Assembly (NCBI GenBank): GCA_004559785.1
Contig: SFXD01000004.1
Location: forward strand, 1-45,920
DNA: 45,920 nucleotides
Direction: 5' to 3'
Source of the DNA: a bacterium
GTDB taxonomy: Bacteria; Bacteroidota; Bacteroidia; Bacteroidales; Bacteroidaceae
Shown here: one piece after another, positions 40,426 through 45,920 of the stretch
Layout of the letters: each line of letters opens with the position of its first letter
Numbering within the stretch: the stretch's first letter is position 1
Notes under the pieces: generated by a model
What the model saw: the letters and a program-made list of their open reading frames with translations, nothing else
What the model was told of the DNA's origin: nothing
The model's database searches: none
Translations under genes and position numbers: made by a program

Positions 40426-40638
40426 CTATCCTTTGTGGCGATTTGCCCTCTTTCGCCTGATGTCTGCCTTCATCTTGGCAGAACCGGAGCCATGTGCGCC
40501 GGTAATGTACTGTTTCTTCTTCGCCTTGGTCTTCACACCAAACGATTCTTGTTTCTTGCCTTCGCTCTTGGCACCTTTGCGGAAAGTGATTCCTCCTTGT
40601 ATGACGGCGTCAATGTCGTCTCCTCCAAATACTGCCAT
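40426..40638 (-). CDS. Small basic protein, 70 aa, hypothetical
   Basis: A 70-residue protein starting MAVFGGDDIDAVIQGGITFRKG, then Lys-rich (KKQESFGVKTKAKKKQYI), with an Ala/Gly/Ser stretch (TGAHGSGSAKMK) and a basic end (RRKRANRHKG). I do not recognise a domain. The acidic-to-basic layout would suit a nucleic-acid- or ribosome-binding small protein, which is a guess. A hairpin separates it from purH upstream; it has no clear promoter of its own. Confidence 0.5.
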   Translation of the reverse strand: MAVFGGDDIDAVIQGGITFRKGAKSEGKKQESFGVKTKAKKKQYITGAHGSGSAKMKADIRRKRANRHKG

Positions 40639-40670
40639 GTTTCCTGTTTATTTGGGTGATTAATCTTCCT

Positions 40671-40712
40671 CCTCGTATTGCTATTGCCACTATCTGCAAT
40701 GGCAATACGAGG
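40671..40712 (-). terminator. Hairpin downstream of purH
   Basis: CCTCGTATTGC (40671-40681) pairs perfectly with GCAATACGAGG (40702-40712); a second pairing ATTGCC/GGCAAT can form inside. It lies about 75 bp past the purH stop on the minus strand. A following T-tract is short, so it may attenuate rather than end transcription into the 70-aa gene. Confidence 0.6.
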
Positions 40713-40785
40713 AAGGCATGTCTTTTGTTTTAGGGGTGTCGTTATTGAATTTGTGGAACGACCTTTGCTGGTTTCGGCCTCCCAA

Positions 40786-41970
40786 TCAATGGTGGAATAG
40801 CCTGACACCGGTAAATGCCATCGCAATTCCGTACTTATCGCAGGTCATGATGACATGGTCGTCACGTACGCTGCCGCCGGCCTGTGCGATGTAGCGCACT
40901 CCGCTTCTGTTTGCACGCTCTACGTTGTCTCCGAATGGGAAGAAGGCATCGCTGCCGAGCGATACGTCGGTATTGCAGGCAAGCCATTCTCTCGTCTCCT
41001 CTTCGGTAAGGGGTTCTGGACGCTCCGTGAAGAACTTCTCCCATTCGCCTTCGCTCAGGACGTCATCGCGGTACTTTCCAATGAAGAGGTCGATGGTGTT
41101 GTCGCGGTCGGCGCGACGTATGCCAGGCACGAAGGGGAGGCTCATCACCTTGGGATGCTGGCGAAGCCACCATGTGTCCGCTTTGTCTCCTGCCAGACGT
41201 GTGCAATGTATCCTGCTCTGCTGCCCTGCTCCGATACCTATGGCCTGTCCGTCCTTGACATAGCATACGCTGTTGCTCTGGGTATACTTTAGGGTGATGA
41301 GGGCTATGACGAGGTCGCGCCTTGCCTCTGGGGTAAATGTCTTGTTCTGTGTTGGTATGTTGGCAAAAAGGCTGTCGTCGGCAAGGTTAATGTTGTTGCG
41401 TCCCTGCTCGAATGTCACTCCGAAGCATTGCTTGCGTTCTATGGCGTCGGGATGGTAGCCTGGGTCTATCTTGATTACGTTGTACGTGCCCTTGCGCTTG
41501 TCCCTCAGTATCTGCAGTGCCTCGTCGGTATAGTCTGGTGCTATCACGCCGTCGCTTACCTCTGGCTTGATGAGCAGGGCGGTCTGAAGATCGCATGTGT
41601 CACTCAAGGCAATGAAGTCTCCGTAACTGCTCATTCTGTCGGCTCCTCTCGCACGTGCGTAAGCTGCTGCCTGTGGGGATAGTTCTCCTATGGTTTCTGG
41701 AACGAAGTATATCCTTTTTAGAGTGTCGCTGAGGGGCAGGCCTACGGCGGCTCCGGCAGGGCTGACATGCTTGAAGCTTGCTGCGGAGGGAATCCCGGTG
41801 GCGGCTTTCAGTTCGCTTACCAGTTGCCATGCGTTGAGGGCGTCAAGGAAGTTGATGTATCCTGGTCTCCCGTTTAGGACTTCTATGGGTAACTCGCTGC
41901 CGTCTGCCATGAATATCCTGGACGGCTTCTGGTTGGGGTTGCAACCATACTTCAATTCAAGTTCTGTCAT
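40786..41970 (-). CDS. purH: AICAR formyltransferase (PurH transformylase domain only)
   Basis: Transfers the formyl group of 10-formyl-THF to AICAR, the penultimate purine step. The 394 residues match only the AICARFT half of PurH: YGCNPNQKPSRIF, SFKHVSPAGAA (catalytic Lys-His pair), the RARGADRMSSYGDFIALSDTCD stretch, SNSVCYVKDGQAIGIGAGQQSRI and GVRYIAQAGGSVRDDHVI. The N-terminal IMP cyclohydrolase domain is absent, so that step must be done by another protein, or this is a second transformylase copy. Standalone forms of this length are known in Bacteroidetes and Firmicutes. A canonical promoter precedes it. Confidence 0.92.
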   Translation of the reverse strand: MTELELKYGCNPNQKPSRIFMADGSELPIEVLNGRPGYINFLDALNAWQLVSELKAATGIPSAASFKHVSPAGAAVGLPLSDTLKRIYFVPETIGELSPQAAAYARARGADRMSSYGDFIALSDTCDLQTALLIKPEVSDGVIAPDYTDEALQILRDKRKGTYNVIKIDPGYHPDAIERKQCFGVTFEQGRNNINLADDSLFANIPTQNKTFTPEARRDLVIALITLKYTQSNSVCYVKDGQAIGIGAGQQSRIHCTRLAGDKADTWWLRQHPKVMSLPFVPGIRRADRDNTIDLFIGKYRDDVLSEGEWEKFFTERPEPLTEEETREWLACNTDVSLGSDAFFPFGDNVERANRSGVRYIAQAGGSVRDDHVIMTCDKYGIAMAFTGVRLFHH

Positions 41971-42086
41971 TGTGCTTGTATGTTAGGGACTATTCCTGTA
42001 TATTTTAACGTTGTGTGGCATTGCTAATCGTTGTGGTTGCCGATTGAGTAATGCCTTGTGGCTGTTGTTTGCAGCCTTTCAAGGTG

Positions 42087-42117
42087 CAAAATTATGAATA
42101 ATATTTGAGAATACAAA
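42087..42117 (-). promoter_or_regulatory. Canonical promoter of purH
   Basis: Minus strand TTTG (42114-42117), exactly 19 bp, TAATTTTG (42087-42094). The leader to the ATG at 41970 is about 110 nt. No purine-riboswitch-like fold is obvious in it. Confidence 0.85.
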
Positions 42118-42375
42118 ATATTTGATGTTGGGAATTCGAATGATTGTTTTCTGTCCTATGGTGTCCTTATATATTCGTCCATGGCATTTGTAGAACAGTC
42201 CTTTATGCATGCCAGGCAAACATTGTACTTACATTTTGACATTCGCAAACGCTCAAATACTGCTCCAAAATCAATCGTTCAGGCATTCGCTTGCAAATAT
42301 GCGAGTTCTAAAATCCGAAGAAATGGCAATTAAAGGGCGAGAAAAGCCCATTTTTACCAATGGAAATCTTTTGGA

Positions 42376-42475
42376 AGTACGTCGTTAAGTCTATGGTCGT
42401 ACGTCCATAAGGTGTTAGGCCGTACGGCGTTAGGGTGTCAGTCCGTACGTCCAGAGGTTGCTTGGCCGTACGTCC
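42376..42475. repeat. Tandem array, 4-5 units, 23-bp period (CGTACG core)
   Basis: CGTACG starts at 42398, 42421, 42444 and 42467, exactly 23 bp apart, inside GGnCGTACGnCC-like dyads. A partial unit (AGTACGTC, 42376) precedes by 22 bp. It sits in the 520-bp spacer between the purH promoter and the 3' end of ssrA; I see no gene in the rest of that spacer. Confidence 0.88.
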
Positions 42476-42640
42476 ATAGAATCTTTGAATGGCCTTGAAC
42501 AGAAAATGAACGAACCGTTCAATGAGAATTGCACAAATCGGGCTGAATGTGCATTCTATTTTGAGTGAAAAATCGCACATTTTCAAAGTGTCTTTTTGTT
42601 ACAAGGACATACGCTTTCGGTGACGTTTTGTAAACGACTG

Positions 42641-42954
42641 TGGAGCTGGAGGGGATTGAACCCTCGTCCAAACAGGGACGTCCTGTGCTTTCTACACGGA
42701 GCCGCTTCGAACTATCCCTGATTCTGCTGTGCCACTTGACCTGAGTACTTCGGGGAACCAGTCTCAGAGCGACATCTCGTCCCAGCACCTGGTGCCGGGA
42801 TAAAGCCTCATATCTACTATTCTTCGATTAGGCAGCGAGAGCGTAGTTGTTTTCGCCAGATAAATTTTCGAATGTCATGTATTATAGAGAGCGGCAAACA
42901 ACTCTCTGCGTGCTTACACAACACCTCATCCTGCTGTCAAATCCAGTCAGCCCC
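42641..42954 (-). ncRNA. ssrA: tmRNA
   Basis: Ribosome-rescue RNA. The 5' end GGGGCTGACTGG (42954 downward) pairs with the 3' CAGCTCC to form the acceptor stem, and the T-arm reads GGTTCAATCCC, as in tRNA. The tag frame at 42828-42857 codes GENNYALAA and a stop. CCA is not encoded: after the discriminator A comes CAG. A promoter lies upstream, leaving about 28 nt of 5' leader to be removed. No clear T-tract terminator follows. Confidence 0.96.
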
Positions 42955-42982
42955 TTGATGGTGTCCGTTTCATTTTCCGATG

Positions 42983-43014
42983 CAAATTTACTCCTTTTGT
43001 GTGTAATGGGCAAA
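42983..43014 (-). promoter_or_regulatory. Promoter of ssrA
   Basis: Minus strand TTTG (43011-43014), 20 bp, TAAATTTG (42983-42990), ending 29 bp before the mature tmRNA 5' end. Confidence 0.8.
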
Positions 43015-43053
43015 TGTTTTGGAGTTTTTTTAATATACAATGCATTAAAAAGG

Positions 43054-43084
43054 TTGTTAGTTTGTGACAAATAATGTACCTTTG
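43054..43084 (+). promoter_or_regulatory. Promoter of the SLBB export gene
   Basis: TTG (43054-43056), 20 bp, TACCTTTG (43077-43084), about 97 bp before the ATG at 43181. It diverges from the ssrA promoter. Confidence 0.75.
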
Positions 43085-43180
43085 CAATAAAATCGTGTCA
43101 CCGAACGTTATCTATATATAACATATGTATAAGGTCAAGTGGCGAAAGTAACCGAAACTTGAATTGTTTTTTTGAATGTA

Positions 43181-45649
43181 ATGATTAAGAAATCTATTTA
43201 CACTATGTTCCTCTTGCTGCTGTGTCTGAACGTTGCAGCACAGAGTACCATGTCGGACGACCAGGTGTTGCAATACGTGGTAACACAGAGTCAGAAAGGA
43301 GTTTCTCAGCAACAGATGGCAAAGGAATTGCTACAGAAGGGTGTGTCGGCAGCTCAGTTGCAGAGGGTTAAGCGGAAGGCAGAGCAATTGAAGAACTCAT
43401 CCTCCACAATAACCAATCCAAAGGCATCGGGATTCCAGTCTCGTGCCATAGACCCTGCCACTGTGCAGAGACCCACGGATGTCGAAGCGGATGCCAAGGT
43501 CGCACAGCAGGGTGCTTTGCCCGCGGACATGGTAGAGCCAATGCCCGAAGAAGAACCCAAGCCCAAGGTTTTCGGACGAGACATATTCAGTAGCAAGAAC
43601 CTCTCCTTCCAACCTTCTGCAAACATGGCGACACCGGTCAACTACCAGTTGGGACCCGGTGACGAGATCGTTTTGAATATCTGGGGCGCAAGCCAACAGA
43701 CCATTACGCAGGAACTATCACCCGACGGGCTTATTGTGGTGGAGGGCTCTGGTCCAATCAAGCTTGGAGGCCTTACCATATCACAGGCAAAGGCTTTGTT
43801 GCAGGACGTGCTTGGAAGCCACTATGCCGACTGTCGGTTCGACCTCTCGCTGGGCAACGTGAGGAGCATACAAGTGCAGGTAATGGGCGAGGTGGTGTCC
43901 CCTGGAACCTATACCCTCAGCGGTCTGTCCAGCGCATTCAATGCGCTGTACATGGCAGGTGGCATCAGTGAGATAGGAACCCTTCGTGCCATCAAGGTTT
44001 ATCGTTCTGGTCGCCTGATTTCCACCATAGACGTGTACGACTACATCATCAATGGCAATGTACGCGGTGATGTGCGTCTGCAGGACGAGGATGTCATTGT
44101 GGTTGGCCCTTACGAATGCCTTGTGGATGTGCAGGGAAGTGTCAAGAGGCCAATGATATACGAAATGAAGGGCACGGAGAGCGTAAAGGACCTTCTCGCC
44201 TATTCCGGAGGATTTGCGGGCAATGCCTACAAGCAGAATGTAAGGTTGAAGAGGAAAAGCGGAAGCGAGTACAGCATACATACGATAGACGAGTTCCAGA
44301 TGGGAGCATTCCAGCTTAGCGATGGAGACGAGGTTGTGGTTGATTCCGTACGTCCCAGATTCTCGAACCTCGTGGATGTTAGAGGTGCTGTCAAGCATCC
44401 AGGGCAATTCCAGTTGGGAGGCTCCATACAGACAGTACGTGAGCTGCTGCTTGCTGCAGATGGCCTTAGCGAGGATGCCTACGAAGACCATGCCGTGATA
44501 CACAGGGAGAAGGACGACATGACGCTTGAGATGATAGCCGTGAACGTGGGCGGCATTGTAAAGGGCGAGGTGCCTGATATCCCATTGCGCAAGAACGATG
44601 TGCTGTTCGTCCCAAGCAAGTTGGAGATGTTGGGAGACCGTATGCTTACCATATCAGGGGAGGTGGCATACGAGGGAGAGTACCCCTATGCCGACAATAC
44701 GACGCTAAAGGACCTCATAGTGCAGGCTGGCGGCATAAAGGATGCCGGTTCGCTGGCTCATGTCAATGTCTATCGCCGTGTGCGCGACATCTTTGCCATG
44801 GAAGACAACAACGAGTGTGCGGAGAGCTTCACATTCTCCCTTGACGAGAACTACAATATCCTTCGAGATACCGTGTTCTACCTAAAGCCATACGACGTGG
44901 TGTTCATACGCAAGAGCCCTGCATACGAGGAACAGCAGTTTGTGACCGTGCGTGGGTCGGTAAACTTCGTGGGCAACTATACGCTGACCAACAAGAACTA
45001 CCGCGTCTCTGACCTGATACGTGACTGTGGCGGGGTCAACAGCCTCGCCTACCTGCGCGGGGCACGCCTTACGCGGCGCATGAACGAGGACGAGAAACTC
45101 CAGAGGGACAACGCCTTCAAGCATGCCCAGATCCAACTCTACGAACAGGCACTGAAAGAGGGAAAGGATGCCAATAGGGAATTGGCAGATACGTTGCTGT
45201 CCATGAAGATGAACCAGGATGACACATATCCCGTAGCCCTGGAACTGGAGGCGGCGATGAAGAACCCTGGTGGAGAGCACGACATAGTGCTCAGGGGAGG
45301 TGATGTGATAACCGTTCCCCAGTTCAGCAATATCGTCAAGGTTAGCGGCGAGGTTGCATACGCCATCAGCATGAATTACCAGAAGGGAAAGAGCCTAAGT
45401 TACTATATCAAGCATGCGGGAGGCTACAGTTCACGCGCCAAGAGGAATGGCGTATACGCCGTGTATGCCAATGGCGGCGTGGAGAAGGTAGGCAAGAGAA
45501 GCAGCAAGGACATACAGCCAGGATGCGAGATAGTGGTGCCAGCCAAGGAACAGAAGAACAAGATGACGACGGGCGAGATAATTGGCATCAGTACAGGGGC
45601 GGCATCACTGGCAAGTGTGCTCGTTGCCCTGATAAGCATATTCAAATAA
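43181..45649 (+). CDS. Large SLBB-domain polysaccharide export protein
   Basis: An 822-residue outer-membrane export protein. The ATG at 43181 (MIKKSIYTMFLLLLCLNVAAQ) gives a signal peptide without a lipobox; the longer frame starts at TTG. A helical, Gln-rich segment (about 25-70) is followed by a Poly_export domain (YQLGPGDEIVLNIWGASQQTI, LSPDGLIVVEGSGPIKLGGLTISQA) and then about five to six SLBB repeats (such as QVQVMGEVVSPGTYTLSGLSSAFNALYMAGGISEIGT, VDVRGAVKHPGQFQLGGSIQTVRELLLAADG, LTISGEVAYEGEYPYADNTTLKDLIVQAGG). It ends in a hydrophobic helix (ISTGAASLASVLVALISIF). It is expected to export capsule or exopolysaccharide with a Wzz/Wzc-type partner, whose gene begins 27 bp downstream. Confidence 0.92.
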   Translation: MIKKSIYTMFLLLLCLNVAAQSTMSDDQVLQYVVTQSQKGVSQQQMAKELLQKGVSAAQLQRVKRKAEQLKNSSSTITNPKASGFQSRAIDPATVQRPTDVEADAKVAQQGALPADMVEPMPEEEPKPKVFGRDIFSSKNLSFQPSANMATPVNYQLGPGDEIVLNIWGASQQTITQELSPDGLIVVEGSGPIKLGGLTISQAKALLQDVLGSHYADCRFDLSLGNVRSIQVQVMGEVVSPGTYTLSGLSSAFNALYMAGGISEIGTLRAIKVYRSGRLISTIDVYDYIINGNVRGDVRLQDEDVIVVGPYECLVDVQGSVKRPMIYEMKGTESVKDLLAYSGGFAGNAYKQNVRLKRKSGSEYSIHTIDEFQMGAFQLSDGDEVVVDSVRPRFSNLVDVRGAVKHPGQFQLGGSIQTVRELLLAADGLSEDAYEDHAVIHREKDDMTLEMIAVNVGGIVKGEVPDIPLRKNDVLFVPSKLEMLGDRMLTISGEVAYEGEYPYADNTTLKDLIVQAGGIKDAGSLAHVNVYRRVRDIFAMEDNNECAESFTFSLDENYNILRDTVFYLKPYDVVFIRKSPAYEEQQFVTVRGSVNFVGNYTLTNKNYRVSDLIRDCGGVNSLAYLRGARLTRRMNEDEKLQRDNAFKHAQIQLYEQALKEGKDANRELADTLLSMKMNQDDTYPVALELEAAMKNPGGEHDIVLRGGDVITVPQFSNIVKVSGEVAYAISMNYQKGKSLSYYIKHAGGYSSRAKRNGVYAVYANGGVEKVGKRSSKDIQPGCEIVVPAKEQKNKMTTGEIIGISTGAASLASVLVALISIFK

Positions 45650-45676
45650 TAAAGAACACATACAGTTGCTTGGAAC

Positions 45677-45820
45677 ATGAACCAGAACGCAGAGGACAAG
45701 AAGATAGGGTTGTCGGAGATCGTAGCCAGACTGAGGAATAGGAAAAGGAAGTTCCTGTTGCTATGGTGCGTTACCTTCGTATTGTCGTGTATATGGATAT
45801 TGCCGCAGCCAAGGTATTAA
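45677..45820 (+). pseudogene. Wzz/chain-length-determinant gene start, broken after 47 codons
   Basis: The ATG at 45677 opens MNQNAEDKKIGLSEIVARLRNRKRKF followed by a membrane segment (LLLWCVTFVLSCIWIL) and PQPRY, the typical start of a Bacteroidetes Wzz-domain protein (usually ...WILPQPRYY then a beta strand). The frame then meets TAA (45818-45820) and the remaining Wzz domain is missing. The sequence from about 45799 reads as a different protein in another frame. Spacing (27 bp after the SLBB gene) and content fit an export operon. I think the true gene continues elsewhere and this is a junction, not a natural short gene. Confidence 0.75.
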
Positions 45821-45920
45821 AGAACACCTCTGCCCTACCAGCCGTTTGCGGACGAGTTTGTCCACAGGAAAAGCAATGTGAAAGCAAGTGTGTACATCTC
45901 AAGATGAACGAGCCTGCTGT
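45793..45920 (+). CDS. Glutamate synthase small-subunit (GltA-type) internal fragment, open at the right edge
   Basis: In the frame of 45793, the DNA reads AAAKVLKNTSALPAVCGRV followed by CPQEKQCESKCVHLKMNEPAV, the N-terminal Fe-S segment (four Cys: CxxxCxxxxCxxxC) of NADPH-dependent glutamate synthase small subunits. The gene normally has about 45-70 residues ahead of this point, which are absent; upstream in this frame (IVVYMD) there is no family sequence. The fragment joins the Wzz frame inside a shared stretch at about 45798-45819. It is a fragment by position, not an intact gene in this window. Confidence 0.8.
   Translation, partial: MDIAAAKVLKNTSALPAVCGRVCPQEKQCESKCVHLKMNEPA

Noticed and set aside
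42519..43074. Open frames across 42.5-43.1 kb
   Set aside because: They overlap ssrA and the two divergent promoters; no protein family resemblance.

Overview
The window reads as chromosomal DNA of a gut-type Bacteroidales bacterium, most likely a member of the Prevotellaceae. The clues are: promoters with the Bacteroidetes -7 element TAnnTTTG, several with TTTG or TTG 19-20 bp upstream; A/T-rich leaders without strong Shine-Dalgarno sites; a tmRNA whose tag ends ALAA and which does not encode CCA; many secreted proteins ending in short Prevotella-like C-terminal modules; and DUF5103, DUF4831, BT0820-like HAD and standalone AICAR transformylase genes. The genes are mostly housekeeping and surface-carbohydrate functions. 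No phage, transposase or CRISPR-Cas locus is visible.

Layout. 1-1.15 kb: 3' part of a surface protein and an overlapping 51-residue peptide gene. 1.15-1.74 kb: a spacer with two phased repeat arrays. 1.74-5.45 kb: mmdA-mmdD-mmdC-mmdB, a biotin-dependent Na+-pumping methylmalonyl-CoA decarboxylase (succinate-to-propionate route). 5.58-7.24 kb: xseA and xseB. 7.27-10.5 kb: a large secreted SGNH-hydrolase protein. 10.5-13.8 kb (minus): nrdD-nrdG plus an HXXEE membrane protein. 14.1-17.8 kb (minus): a multidomain GH31 enzyme carrying CBM32-like, dockerin and cohesin modules. 18.4-21.2 kb (plus): a membrane coiled-coil protein, trmB and an Mrp/ApbC ATPase. 21.3-28.05 kb (minus): ilvE, an AmpG-like MFS protein, DUF5103 (T9SS plug-like), a TRIC channel, and a compact cassette of PqqD-like, S24/S26 peptidase, HPr-kinase-like and secreted proteins. 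28.2-29.6 kb (minus): degP/htrA. 29.87-30.26 kb: RNase P RNA. 30.3-33.9 kb (plus): a YihY/BrkB-family protein, a 50-residue membrane peptide and a GH71/GH99-like secreted enzyme. 34.0-36.6 kb: a Wza-like lipoprotein, a HAD hydrolase and DUF4831. 36.7-40.4 kb (plus): hpt, adk, obg, pgeF and an M23 peptidase. 40.4-42.0 kb (minus): a small basic protein and purH (transformylase only). 42.6-42.95 kb (minus): ssrA. 43.2-45.65 kb: a large SLBB polysaccharide-export protein, followed by the start of a Wzz gene.

Most notable signals. (1) Four short tandem arrays in three long spacers keep a 22- or 23-bp period. Each is built on a different small palindrome, so spacing and dyad symmetry are conserved but sequence is not. 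(2) At the right end the Wzz frame stops after 47 codons and the DNA continues as an unmistakable glutamate-synthase small-subunit (GltA-type) frame. The two coding sequences share about 20 nt, which suggests an assembly misjoin or a microhomology junction. (3) A PqqD/HPr-kinase/S26-peptidase cassette looks like RiPP machinery with no visible precursor. (4) A perfect 13-bp inverted repeat spans the -33/spacer region of the promoter of that operon. (5) The GH31 enzyme has its two catalytic Asp candidates only 52 residues apart and carries both a dockerin and a cohesin.
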